From Blautia luti (GTDB lineage: Bacteria; Bacillota; Clostridia; Lachnospirales; Lachnospiraceae): a DNA stretch of 64,000 nt. Shown here in pieces: positions 1 to 8,690 of the stretch; position 1 is the stretch's first letter; every line of letters begins with the position of its first letter. The stretch spans positions 2,064,501-2,128,500 of the forward strand of contig NZ_AP028156.1 in assembly GCF_033096465.1 (NCBI RefSeq), read 5' to 3'. The notes beneath the pieces were generated by a model that searched no databases, was not told where the DNA came from, and was given only the letters and a program-made list of their open reading frames with translations. Made by a program: the position numbers and the translations under genes.

Positions 1-49
1 CGACTACAGAGACCGCCAGTACAACTGCCAGCATTTTCTTCTTCATCAT
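1..49 (-). CDS. 5' end of an exported protein (partial)
   Basis: Only the first 16 codons are in the window. They read MMKKKMLAVVLAVSVV, a positively charged start followed by a hydrophobic run, which is how a Firmicutes signal peptide begins. An AGGAGG ribosome binding site lies a few bases upstream (around 59-64 on the plus strand). The gene follows the large surface protein on the same strand, whose stop is 25 bp away, so the two are probably co-transcribed. The mature protein is outside the window and its function cannot be judged. Confidence 0.6.
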   Translation of the reverse strand, partial: MMKKKMLAVVLAVSVV

Positions 50-73
50 AGTTTCTGCCTCCTGTTTCGTTTA

Positions 74-3000
74 TTATTTTATTACTATCTTTTTTACTGC
101 ACTGTATGTACCAGTGAGCTTTTTGCCTTTTATTTTTCCGTAAGGTACTACTTTGTAATAGTATTTTTTATTCTTTTTTACACTTTTGTCCGTATATTTT
201 AAAGTATTGCCACGGGCGACTGCTTTGATCTTGCTGAATTTACCATTGGCACTGGTGGAGCGGTAAATATAGTAACCGACAGCTCCGGTGGTTTTTTTCC
301 AGTTTATCACTGCCTTATGGCTTTTCAGTGAAAGAGAGATCACTGTGGTAAGTTTTCCGGATAATCCTTTTTTGTTATAACTGCTGTATGTTTTCTTTCT
401 CTTTACAGTCTTATATGCTTTTACTGTGTAAGTATATTTATAACCGGCTTTTACTTTGGTATCTTTGTAGGAAGTCCCTTTTGTTGTTTTTATGGGAGTC
501 CACTTGCCGGAATCTGTCTTTCTGTATATCTGATAGCCACTGGCACCGGATACTTTTTTCCAGGTAAAAGTAATGGAATTATTTGATACAGTAAGCTTGG
601 ACAATTTCGGTGCAGATGGTTTGGGAATCGGAGTAGCAGTTGGTATAACTGGTGTTTCCTCTTTCACAACAGTTACCTTTATCTCTTTGAACAGGTCACG
701 ATTTTCTGCGCTGGCTACCCTGGCGGTTGTTTCTCCGGCTGCCATCCCCTCCACTACACCATCTGAATTAATCTTTGCAATGGTATCATCTGCAGATGAC
801 CAGATGATGTTCTTTGTTGTTGCATTGTCCGGTAAAATCTGTGCATTGATCAGTACTTTTTCTCCGACTTTCAGATTAACAGCATCTGTGTCTGTTTTTA
901 TCTCAGCAACTTCAATATATTCTGTTTTTTCCGGCTGTGCAGTATATTCTTCTTTTACATTTCCTTTCTCATCAAGAAGTTTACAGGATGGTTTTTCTTC
1001 TGCAATATTGGTAATCTCTATGGTACTTCCTTTAGAGATTGGAATGTCGTCGGTTTCTTTTCTTTCTGCAGTACCATCTGCACCGATATCTGTGACATAG
1101 TATTCAACCTTTCCCATGTCTGTTGCAATACACTTCAGTGTATATCCGCTGTCCTGAGGCAAATTGATGATTTTTACATAATCCTGATCCAGTGGATGAT
1201 ACATGACATTATAATAGATATCACCTACATTTCCAGAGCTCTCCTGGCCGTCATATACAGTCAGGACTTTATTACCCGATTTATCGTATACTTCTACATT
1301 AACCGGACAGGAAATAACAGAATTGGAATATTTCCCCAATACTCCGCTTGATTTCAGGCATTTTTCTATAGCTTCCAGAGTTGAAGTAACCTGAAGGGAA
1401 TAGGTGTATTCTTTTTTGCTGGATCTTTTCATTATATCCAGATATTTCCGTACACTGGTTTCTCCTGCTGTTCTTGATTTCATCAGCATGTAAAATGCAA
1501 ATATTGTTCTCTTTGCATAATAATTTTTATCAGAGATCCCGGACTGCTGGTACATTCTTTTGTTATACTGCATCCAGTTACTCAGGTAGTATCCGATATA
1601 TGCCACACAGCGCATGTTATCTACCTGTTTCTGCGTGTCTCCTGTGTTAAAAAGAATGTTGGCAAGACCTGTGCTGTATTTATATGATGTATAGATCACT
1701 GTGCCCAGCGGAAGGGCTGAGGCTACTGATGTCAGCATGGACTCCAGGGCTACATCACTCAATTCATCAAAGGCTGCATTTGACAAATACATCATCTGAT
1801 CTTCATATGTTCCGTGGATCACACCATACAGTTCTTTTGCTGCTTCACATATGGGATCGTATTCGCAGTTATTTTTCAGGTACAGGAGCATTTCCGAGTA
1901 CATTTCATCGGCTTTTGCCAGGGCTACGATGTCATAGTATCTTTTGATTGTGTCTGTGCCGACTTTTATGATGCTGAGTCCATTGCTGATAAGATCCATA
2001 CCATTGGAAAGTGTTTTGGCGAAATTTTTCGATGAGGAAAAGCTTTTAATACATTTGATAACTTTTGAGTCTGCGGCAAAGTGCCCGACATTCTGGAGAT
2101 AGTCAGCCAGATCGTCATATTTTTTATCAACAAAGAAGGCAGACAGAGTATCTTCTGTGCATACTGAGGCTAATTTCTTTATTTCGTCATTACTTAATCC
2201 ATACGCAGCCGCATAAGCCCAGTCGCCTTGTTTGAAAGTATCCAGATAAATTTTGACAAATTTCTTCATTGTTTCTGCCTGTGAGAGATCCAGGACAGTT
2301 CCTGAATATGAGTCCAGCAATGCGATCAGAACTTCCCTTGCCTGATTCTGACTGGTTTCACCGGCAAATATCTGTTTCCATCCGTCTTTCCCACGGAAAT
2401 ACATGTTTGACATTGTTTCTACTACGCGGTCAATAAAACTGTCATCCCATTGTGCAACCAGCATGGAATTCATGAAGTTTCCATCTCTTGTAAGATATGC
2501 CATAGCACTGGCTGTTCCTTCGTCCTGTATCCAGCGGTTGAGATTTTCTGTGTAATCGTAATCCTCGTATTCCGGGATATATTCTCCCAGACTCTGGAAT
2601 GGGATGTTTTGTCCGGAAGCGTAAGTTTCCGCATAGGAGCCGGCGTAGCCGTAGATGGTGAGAAGACGGCATTCGTCAAACGCAAGGCTGGAGATGCTTG
2701 TTACTGTTGGGTAGAGTGTAATGCTTTCAAGCTTCCGGCAGTACTGGAACGCTTCATAACCGATCTTTTTCAGCTGTCTTCCTCCGGTTACTTCTGTCAG
2801 GCTTCCACAGTACTGGAATGCATAATCCCCGATCTCCGTTACGCTATCTGGGATCTCTATCTTTTTCAGACTTGAACAGCTACTAAATGCACTTCTTCCT
2901 ATCGTCTTCACCACATAATTATTAATCTTCTCCGGAATTTTTACCGTGGATTCAGATCCAATATATTTAATAATAGTGGCTTGCTGACCGGAAACTGTAT

Positions 3001-3334
3001 ATTTGTAGTTTCCGTATGTAAGTTCAGTATCTGTACTATATGCAGAAACCTGATTTTCATCCGATGAATCGTTTTCATTTTGATCATCTGTGAAAATGTT
3101 TTCCACAGGCTCTTCTTCCGGAGAAATAAGTTCCGGGACAGTCTGAGGTGTTTCCTCTGCAGTTTCCACATCTTTCTCTGGTTCTCCATCTGAAAAATCA
3201 TCTGTCGATTCTCCGCTTTCTGACATTTCAGTACCAGAATCACTGAAAATATCCGCCGCTTCTCCAGCATAAACTGGCAACGACTGACAACTTACTGCCA
3301 TAGTCAATATAACAGCCAGCAATTTTTTCTTCAT
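74..3334 (-). CDS. Large exported BspA-like LRR / Ig-like / fibronectin-III surface protein
   Basis: A 1,086-residue secreted protein. A signal peptide occupies about residues 1-23, ending VYAG, followed by an acidic Ser/Glu-rich linker to about residue 95. Residues 120-240 carry BspA-type leucine-rich repeats; one reads IPDSVTEIGDYAFQYC. A long, mostly helical region of unknown fold covers about 255-690. Residues 835-905 resemble a bacterial Ig-like (Big_2) domain, with VKLKVGEKVLINA-type sequence and a WSSADD core. The last 160 residues hold two fibronectin-III-like modules with the GYQIYR/GYYIYR signature. No LPxTG sortase motif is visible at the C-terminus, so wall attachment would be non-covalent. 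BspA repeats in gut bacteria are usually linked to adhesion. That role, and any enzymatic function of the middle region, is inference. Confidence 0.8.
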   Translation of the reverse strand: MKKKLLAVILTMAVSCQSLPVYAGEAADIFSDSGTEMSESGESTDDFSDGEPEKDVETAEETPQTVPELISPEEEPVENIFTDDQNENDSSDENQVSAYSTDTELTYGNYKYTVSGQQATIIKYIGSESTVKIPEKINNYVVKTIGRSAFSSCSSLKKIEIPDSVTEIGDYAFQYCGSLTEVTGGRQLKKIGYEAFQYCRKLESITLYPTVTSISSLAFDECRLLTIYGYAGSYAETYASGQNIPFQSLGEYIPEYEDYDYTENLNRWIQDEGTASAMAYLTRDGNFMNSMLVAQWDDSFIDRVVETMSNMYFRGKDGWKQIFAGETSQNQAREVLIALLDSYSGTVLDLSQAETMKKFVKIYLDTFKQGDWAYAAAYGLSNDEIKKLASVCTEDTLSAFFVDKKYDDLADYLQNVGHFAADSKVIKCIKSFSSSKNFAKTLSNGMDLISNGLSIIKVGTDTIKRYYDIVALAKADEMYSEMLLYLKNNCEYDPICEAAKELYGVIHGTYEDQMMYLSNAAFDELSDVALESMLTSVASALPLGTVIYTSYKYSTGLANILFNTGDTQKQVDNMRCVAYIGYYLSNWMQYNKRMYQQSGISDKNYYAKRTIFAFYMLMKSRTAGETSVRKYLDIMKRSSKKEYTYSLQVTSTLEAIEKCLKSSGVLGKYSNSVISCPVNVEVYDKSGNKVLTVYDGQESSGNVGDIYYNVMYHPLDQDYVKIINLPQDSGYTLKCIATDMGKVEYYVTDIGADGTAERKETDDIPISKGSTIEITNIAEEKPSCKLLDEKGNVKEEYTAQPEKTEYIEVAEIKTDTDAVNLKVGEKVLINAQILPDNATTKNIIWSSADDTIAKINSDGVVEGMAAGETTARVASAENRDLFKEIKVTVVKEETPVIPTATPIPKPSAPKLSKLTVSNNSITFTWKKVSGASGYQIYRKTDSGKWTPIKTTKGTSYKDTKVKAGYKYTYTVKAYKTVKRKKTYSSYNKKGLSGKLTTVISLSLKSHKAVINWKKTTGAVGYYIYRSTSANGKFSKIKAVARGNTLKYTDKSVKKNKKYYYKVVPYGKIKGKKLTGTYSAVKKIVIK

Positions 3335-3372
3335 ACTCTTCTCTCCTCTACCGTTTCATATTTTATAGTTTT

Positions 3373-3401
3373 ATTTTACTACAAAATTTTCCATTTGTCT
3401 T
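3373..3401 (-). promoter_or_regulatory. Putative promoter of the surface-protein gene
   Basis: On the minus strand AAGACA (3396-3401) and TAAAAT (3373-3378) are separated by exactly 17 bp, about 40 bp upstream of the start codon. A GAGGAG ribosome binding site lies between. The -35 box is a weak match, so confidence is moderate. Confidence 0.45.
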
Positions 3402-3448
3402 ATCTGTTTTTTTATATACATCTATATCCAATAAAATATCAATAACGC

Positions 3449-3476
3449 AAAAAAGCCTGAAGTTTACTTCAAGGGC
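3449..3476 (-). terminator. Intrinsic terminator after the GH73 pseudogene
   Basis: Read on the minus strand, a GC-containing stem (GCCCTTGAAG / CTTCAGGC, one bulge, short AT loop) is followed at once by TTTTTT. It sits about 10 bp past the stop codon of the truncated hydrolase copy and would also shield the surface-protein promoter. Confidence 0.65.
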
Positions 3477-3485
3477 CTTCTGCGG

Positions 3486-3752
3486 TCAGTTCTTTAGATC
3501 TGACAATATTTCTCTTAATTTACTTCCATAATTTTCTCCGGCAGCCCAGCCGCTGCCATAGGGATTTTCCTGGATTTCCAGCCATTCTACATAAGGAGCT
3601 GTTTCCCTTGTTACATATCCAAAACGTTCATCTATACATTCCTGATTCAGGTCATCTGAAGACGCATAGGCTTTTAAATGCTGAACCTGTGCACGGATGC
3701 CTGTTCTTACATTTGCAAAGGCAATGCTACTAACTCCGTCCCCAGTGGTTCT
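3486..3752 (-). pseudogene. C-terminal fragment of a GH73 glucosaminidase (decayed duplicate)
   Basis: This stretch is clearly homologous at DNA and protein level to the 3' third of the intact glucosaminidase gene at 23391-24161. Its end reads GSGWAAGENYGSKLR then EILSDLKN and a TGA stop (3486-3488), against YGGGWAAGKDYGSKLR in the intact gene. Homology covers the final 90 residues or so and stops near 3752. The region carrying the catalytic Glu and the signal peptide is missing, and no start codon or ribosome binding site can be seen. The many synonymous differences point to an old duplication rather than a recent copy. It is very unlikely to make a working enzyme. Confidence 0.75.
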
Positions 3753-3869
3753 TACTTACAGCTATATTTTTATTTCTGTTTTCATCCATAAGAGTCAGAA
3801 TTCCGCTGCCTCAGCTACAATATGGAATTTTGACTGATGAATAAAAAAGGAGTAAACAGTAACTTTTTT

Positions 3870-3905
3870 ATTCAGAGGAGCAGCGCGTTCTCCACTCCCC
3901 TGAAT
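3870..3905 (-). terminator. Hairpin downstream of the LDH/MDH-family gene
   Basis: A 10-11 bp inverted repeat (ATTCAGAGGAG ... CTCCCCTGAAT on the plus strand) begins 16 bp past the dehydrogenase stop codon. On the minus strand it is followed by an A-rich rather than a T-rich tract, so it is an atypical terminator or an mRNA 3'-end stabiliser. Confidence 0.4.
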
Positions 3906-3920
3906 CCATTCTCTTATTTA

Positions 3921-4871
3921 TTAATTAAGGTCAATCTGAGCAATAATTTCTTTCAGTGCATCCGCACTCTTCTGAAGCTGTTCGATCTCAGCTTTGTTCA
4001 TTCTCATCGGTACTTTACCCTGTACACCGTTTGGTCCGACAAGTGTCAGTGTACTTAAGCATACGTCCTCGATTCCGTACTCTCCATGCATCATGGTAGA
4101 TACTGTGGAAATAGATTCTGAAGAAGATACAAGTAAGCTGCAGAGCTTGCATACAGAGGAAGATACTGCATAGAAAGTTGCACCTTTCTTGGAAATGATC
4201 TCACCGCCGGACTTCTGTACATACTGAAGCATTGCTTCTTTGTCGATCGGCTCGATATCTTTTCCCAGTTTCTTCTCCAGTTCATAGTACTCATCTACGC
4301 TTACGCCTGAGATATAAGCACCTGTCCACGGGATAAAGGATGTATCGCCATGTTCACCAAATACATAAGCATGAATGTTGCTCTGTGCGATCTGGAAATG
4401 TTCGGAAATTCCGCAGCGCAGACGCGCAGAATCAAGGATGGTACCGGAACCAAGGATCTGGTTCTCCGGAAGTCCGGAAATCTTTGTAAATACATAAGTC
4501 ATGATATCAACCGGGTTGCTTACGATCAGGTAAATAGCATTTGGAGCTGCTTTTACGATCTCCGGTGTGATGGACTTCAGGATATTTACGTTTGTCTGTG
4601 TAAGCTCCAGTCTTGTCTGTCCTAGCTTACGTGCAATACCGGATGTGATGATAACGATGTCGGAATCTTTGGCATCTTCGTAATCTCCGGCAATGATAGA
4701 GATAGGATCTCTGAAGCAGGTTCCCTGGATGATATCCAGAACTTCGCCTTCTGCTTTCTTTTTGTTGATATCGATCAGAACGAGTTCAGAAGCGATATCC
4801 TGGCTTGATAAAGTGTACGCGATGGTGGATCCGACGCTGCCGGCTCCAATGATAGTAATTTTACTGCTCAT
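3921..4871 (-). CDS. ldh: NAD-dependent lactate/malate dehydrogenase family protein (L-LDH-like)
   Basis: A 316-residue cytoplasmic oxidoreductase of the LDH/MDH superfamily. The Rossmann motif GAGSVGS is at residues 9-15. The catalytic Asp-Arg pair lies in LDSAR (D147, R150) and the proton-relay His in GEHGDTS (H174). Overall sequence matches clostridial proteins annotated L-lactate dehydrogenase, which reduce pyruvate to lactate with NADH. The residue aligned with the classical specificity position (Gln102 of LDH, Arg81 of E. coli MDH) is Arg81 in ARKLGQTR, the malate-type residue, so substrate preference should be treated as open. A GGAG site lies 10 bp upstream of the ATG. The gene stands alone: a pseudogene lies downstream and mobile-element remnants lie upstream. 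Confidence 0.85.
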   Translation of the reverse strand: MSSKITIIGAGSVGSTIAYTLSSQDIASELVLIDINKKKAEGEVLDIIQGTCFRDPISIIAGDYEDAKDSDIVIITSGIARKLGQTRLELTQTNVNILKSITPEIVKAAPNAIYLIVSNPVDIMTYVFTKISGLPENQILGSGTILDSARLRCGISEHFQIAQSNIHAYVFGEHGDTSFIPWTGAYISGVSVDEYYELEKKLGKDIEPIDKEAMLQYVQKSGGEIISKKGATFYAVSSSVCKLCSLLVSSSESISTVSTMMHGEYGIEDVCLSTLTLVGPNGVQGKVPMRMNKAEIEQLQKSADALKEIIAQIDLN

Positions 4872-4959
4872 AATCTTAATACTCCTTTTCTCCTAACAAA
4901 ATTGACGCCCTTAATGATAGCACATTGTCAACAAATTAACATGCAAATTACGCTCAAAC

Positions 4960-5020
4960 GGAATGCCAGTTCCGCTACTGCGGAACGGCTATTCCATTTT
5001 TAACGGTACGAAGTACCGCT
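4960..5020. other. Two strong hairpins between the dehydrogenase and IS21 remnant
   Basis: A nested hairpin (outer GGAATxCC/GGxxATTCC, inner GTTCCGC-TACT-GCGGAAC) at 4960-4995 is followed on the plus strand by ATTTTT. A second hairpin (AACGGTAC-GAA-GTACCGCT) sits at 5002-5020, just past the istB stop. They may be element-end structures or terminators that block transcription into the element. Confidence 0.45.
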
Positions 5021-5028
5021 AGATGATA

Positions 5029-5792
5029 TCATTCTGTTTCACGCATATTTATACCGTTCATTTCCAGACGATATGTATGATGTTTATCTGTGATTCGTGT
5101 AAGGCACGCATCAGCGTAGGTATTATCAGCAGACATATCAAACCATGTACTGACTGGAAACTGTGAGATGACTACAGTTGATTTTCTTCCATCCCTGGTG
5201 TCAAGGACTTCAAAAAGATCCCGGCATTTATCAAGATCGAGATCCATAAGGCCAAAATCATCGATCACAAGAAGATCCAGCTTGGTCAGCTTATTCAGGT
5301 AATCCAGATTTGTGGATTTGATACGTGCCTGTTCCATTTCGCTCATAAGAGTGTTCGCTTTTATATACTTTACACTCTTAGACTGCTTCATTGCAGTTAC
5401 ACAAAAAGCATTGATTAGATAAGTTTTTCCACTGGCAGAAGATCCTGTTACAATGAGATTCTTTCCTTCCTCTATCCAATGGCAGGTACTCAGTCGCTCT
5501 ATTGTCTGGGTATCAAGCTGACGTTCTGGATGGTAAATAGTTTCGCAAGATCCGCCGCCGGGTATCGCAGATGCGCTTCTTTCATCAGACGATTAAAACG
5601 TTTCTCTGCCCGCGCCTGCCACTCTGCATCAACCATTGCTGTTATGCGTTCCATAAAAGTGTTCAGATCTGCATTAGGATCTTTCAACTGTTCTTCCAGG
5701 ATATGTGCCATTTCTGGAACACGGAAACTCTTCAGACGCATAATCAGAGCCTGTTCCTGAGGTGTTAATGTAATGTCATGGGATGAACTCAT
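5029..5792 (-). pseudogene. istB: IS21 helper ATPase IstB, frameshifted
   Basis: The first 90 or so residues (start at 5792, MSSSHDITLTPQEQALIMRL) match the IstB N-terminal region. That frame then runs into a stop at 5499-5501. The neighbouring frame continues without a break through a Walker A motif (GSSASGKTY, encoded around 5420-5445), a Walker B region (LLVIDDFGL) and the usual IstB C-terminus (SADNTYADACLTRI) to 5029. A single-base indel around 5530-5560 explains the break. IstB normally selects target DNA and activates the IstA transposase. This copy cannot make a full-length protein without frameshifting. Confidence 0.8.
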
Positions 5793-6921
5793 TTGTATGC
5801 CTCCTTTCCACGGATGTTTGTATGGGAAGGAAGTTTTCCGGTTCCGTTTATAGCACTGCTGGAATGATTATTCTGAACCATGCTAAGTACTTTCTTGAAA
5901 TAAGAATACTTGCAGGCATTGGCTTCTACGCATTTCTCAGCAGCCTCCTGAACCAGCCTGTGAGGAACATCTTTACAGGAATGGAGTACACCGGCACAGC
6001 TGTTGTATGCCTGTTCCTCATGCTTGGAACTGCGGAGTATCCTGTCAATAAGAGTTACCATAGATTCTCCATAAACAGATGCCCATCGTCTGTAATAAGC
6101 TCCGTCATGTGCATTCACTTCTTTGTAATATAGGTGTTCTGGAGGCATATGACTGTCATCTGTAATGTAAAGAGGAAAATCACGGTAAGATCTTGGATGG
6201 CGGCAGATCAGCCGGTTATACTCATCACAGATCCGTATCTCCGTCATTGTAGCCTTAAGAATTGCAGGCTTCCCTTTATAGGTATACAATACAGAATAGT
6301 AGTGGGCATCATATTCAAGGTGGTAATTATCTGGAACTTTAAGAAAGTATTTATAATCACAAAGCGTATAACTTTCGTCTGGAAGTTGGTTCATACGCGG
6401 TTTGTCGTACTTTTCAAATCCATTCATGCGGGATTTCCGAATGTCAGATTTTTTCTAGAAAGGACGCTGGTTGATGTCCGCTACGATCTTTTTGACCGCA
6501 GCATTCAGAGCTTCCAGAGAGGTATAAGTATCTTTCTTTAATTCTTCTACCAGATGCGTCTCCAAGAAACGCACATGATTTTCAACTGTTGGTTTGCCTT
6601 TCGGTTTCCTTGGTGGTGGCGGCAGAATGATCGTATCATAAAAAGTTTCCAGATCCAAAAAAGCTGACTGCAGCACAAGTTCATCTTTACTATGCCTGGT
6701 AACAGCTGTTCTCAGATTGTCCGGGACAAGATATTTAGGAACTGCCCCATAATAAGACAGTGCATGTACTGTGCCGGTAATAAAATGTGGAAGTTTTTCA
6801 TCCGGAAAGATCTCTGCATAAACAAGGCTGCTAAAACCAAGTGTAGTTGTAAAAATGTGAACTTTCCGAAGTTCGCCAGTTGTTGTATCCAATAGTAGTT
6901 CCGGCTGGTCGCCTATCCAGT
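5789..6921 (-). pseudogene. istA: IS21 transposase IstA, 5'-truncated with internal stop
   Basis: The retained part covers the DDE integrase core (it opens DWIGDQPELLL near 6921, then TTTGELRKVHIFTTTLG, and later a conserved NLRTAV segment) and the C-terminal beta-barrel region. A TAG codon at 6455-6457 interrupts the frame after NQRPF. Nine codons later the same frame continues as MNGFEKYDKPRMNQLP, so this is a nonsense mutation, not a frameshift. The N-terminal helix-turn-helix DNA-binding domain is missing, because the gene is cut at about 6921. It is inactive as it stands. Confidence 0.8.
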
Positions 6922-6934
6922 CTTATGAGAAGAG

Positions 6935-7009
6935 AAAAGTTATGAGAAGAGATGGCGCTAATTCACGATTTTCAATCTATTTCTTCGTATTTTACTTCTC
7001 ATAACTTTT
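6935..7009. repeat. 15-bp perfect inverted repeat upstream of the recombinase gene
   Basis: AAAAGTTATGAGAAG (6935-6949) is exactly mirrored by CTTCTCATAACTTTT (6995-7009), with 45 bp between. A partial third copy (TTATGAGAAG) lies at 6923-6932, right at the istA junction. This is a plausible recombinase binding or crossover region, or the end of the element. Confidence 0.7.
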
Positions 7010-7063
7010 AAATCAAATATATCTGCTATACTGAATGTACTTGGCAAATGAAAGGAGAAAATT

Positions 7064-7948
7064 ATGAACAGCGCTAAGTACATCGAAATATTTAAAAATG
7101 GACAGAAAGAAGGAATCAGGGATGTGACTGTCAAACGAAAACTCCAGACCGTGAGAAAATTCCTAAGTTATCTTGAAGACGCTCAGACAGATGATCTGCT
7201 GAACATTGATAGAAAGAATGTTTATGAGTTTGTGAACAGTCTGGATTACAGATCTCAAACCATCAGCGGGGTTCAGTTTACTCTCAGGCAATTCTTTAAT
7301 ATCATGTATGAACAGAGGCTGTCGTCTTTTGATGGATACCAACTGTTTCCAATGATCACTACTGACAAAAGAGATTCTATCCTATCCTACTATTCGCCAG
7401 AAGAGATTAAAATTCTGGTCGAAAGTATTGACACTGCAAAAAAATGTGGCATCAGGGACAAATGCATGATCCTTATCGCTGCGGAATGCGGTCTGAGGTC
7501 AAGTGATATCATATGGCTGAGATTTGATGAAATCAACTGGGATAAAAAACTCATCAGCAAAACCCAACATAAAACCGGCATCCATGTGAATGTCCCGTTT
7601 ACGGAACAGGTACAGTTTCTCCTCCTGGACTATCTGAAGAATCACAGGCCTGATGTGAGATCGGAATACATCTTTATAAATACTATCACTAACTCTGCTT
7701 TTACTTCAGCCAAGATACTCACACAGATTGTTTATAAAAATTTTGAGAAAGCAGGTATCGAACGGAGATGCCGGAAACGTGGTGCCCATACATTAAGGCA
7801 TTCCCTGGCGACTACGATGCTCGCAAATAATACTCCTGTGCCCGTTATTACCGGGGTGTTAGGGCATGCCAGTTCCAGGACAACACAGAAATATCTTTCC
7901 ATTGACGTAGACGGACTCAGGAAAGTATCACTGGAGGTGCCGGAATGA
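7064..7948 (+). CDS. Tyrosine recombinase/integrase, intact
   Basis: A 294-residue site-specific recombinase that would cut and rejoin DNA through a covalent 3'-phosphotyrosine. The N-terminal SAM-like core-binding domain spans about residues 1-95 and the catalytic domain about 105-290. All active-site residues are present: R145 (ECGLRSSD), K170 (TQHKTG), H242 and R245 (HTLRHS), H268 (LGHASS) and Y277 (TTQKYLS). An AAAGGAG site precedes the ATG. The stop overlaps the next recombinase start as ATGA. Its partner is truncated, so whether this protein alone can still recombine anything is unknown. Confidence 0.88.
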   Translation: MNSAKYIEIFKNGQKEGIRDVTVKRKLQTVRKFLSYLEDAQTDDLLNIDRKNVYEFVNSLDYRSQTISGVQFTLRQFFNIMYEQRLSSFDGYQLFPMITTDKRDSILSYYSPEEIKILVESIDTAKKCGIRDKCMILIAAECGLRSSDIIWLRFDEINWDKKLISKTQHKTGIHVNVPFTEQVQFLLLDYLKNHRPDVRSEYIFINTITNSAFTSAKILTQIVYKNFEKAGIERRCRKRGAHTLRHSLATTMLANNTPVPVITGVLGHASSRTTQKYLSIDVDGLRKVSLEVPE

Positions 7949-8690
7949 AAGAAATCACAAAGAAGGAATTCACCGGCATATTTAAAGAAGAGTTTGAAAA
8001 CTTCCTGAGATATAAAAACGCTTTGGGATACTATAAGAAAATAGAGGGAAACCTTCTCTACGACTATCTGGCATTAAACCGGTTCCTTGACAGCTACAAG
8101 CTGGAAGAAATTGCCCTTACGGAAGAAATGACATTCGCATATGTGAAAACAGCTGAACATCTTTCACAGTCGACAAGGCATCACTGTGAATGCAATATCA
8201 GGCAGTTTGCGAAATTCCTGAAAAGCCAGGGCTATGAAAATATCTATATCCAGTATGACTGTACAGTAAAAATGCCAAGAGATTATATTCCATATGTTTT
8301 CTCTAATGCTGAGATGAAGAGAATCTTTTCAGTCATAGATTCCAGGGAAAGCGCCTATGGCCGCTATGACTCACGGCTTTTTTATCAGACGCTTATCAGG
8401 CTGCTGTACTGTACAGGGCTGAGACTGGGGGAGGCATTGGAACTTAAGATCAGTGACATTGACTTTACAGATAACATTATCATTGTCAACAGCGGAAAAG
8501 GAAACGTATCCAGACTGGTTCCATTCAAGGCTTCCCTTGGCAAATGGCTCATAAATTATAATAGGAAAAAATCAAAGCCTGGCGATACATATTTTTTTGA
8601 ATCTCCGTCAGGGGACCGGAGATGCAACCACAGCATAACAACAACATTCAGAAAAAACATCCTTCTTAAGGCAGGGGTCAGCCTTGCTTC
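7945..8690 (+). pseudogene. Second tyrosine recombinase, truncated before its catalytic C-terminus
   Basis: The N-terminal 245 residues or so are a normal tyrosine recombinase: a core-binding domain, then the catalytic start with Arg160 (TGLRLGEAL) and Lys185 (NSGKGN). Near 8680-8690 homology stops. The frame runs on for about 60 codons, but that tail is the antisense of a ThrE-like gene, so it is not recombinase sequence. The HxxR, second His and Tyr residues are therefore lost and the protein should be inactive. Its ATG overlaps the stop of the upstream recombinase, which indicates coupled translation in the original element. Confidence 0.8.

Larger units (their letters stand above)
5029..6921 (-). 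mobile_element. Decayed IS21-family element (istA-istB remnant)
   Basis: Two adjacent minus-strand genes with the IS21 layout: istA (transposase) then istB (ATPase helper), overlapping by ATGA near 5789-5792. Both are broken. istA lacks its N-terminal part and has an in-frame TAG; istB is frameshifted. The element ends abruptly at about 6921, where the tyrosine-recombinase segment begins. No matching terminal inverted repeats could be identified, so at least one end is lost. Confidence 0.75.
6922..8690 (+). mobile_element. Tandem tyrosine-recombinase element, 3'-truncated (RIT-like)
   Basis: Two translationally coupled tyrosine recombinase genes follow a 15-bp perfect inverted repeat. Elements with three such genes in a row (Recombinases In Trio, and Tn554-type tnpABC) have this layout. 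Here the second gene is cut after about 245 codons and no third gene remains. The left edge abuts truncated istA and the right edge abuts a truncated ThrE-like gene. The RIT assignment is inferred from gene order and coupling only. Confidence 0.55.

Noticed and set aside
4872..4950. Rex operator or strong promoter upstream of the LDH/MDH-family gene
   Set aside because: A TTGTTGACA stretch exists, but no partner half-site or correctly spaced -10 box could be found.
6922..8690. Integron or prophage integrase
   Set aside because: Two tandem, translationally coupled recombinases with no attC array, phage genes or tRNA target fit a recombinase-only element better.
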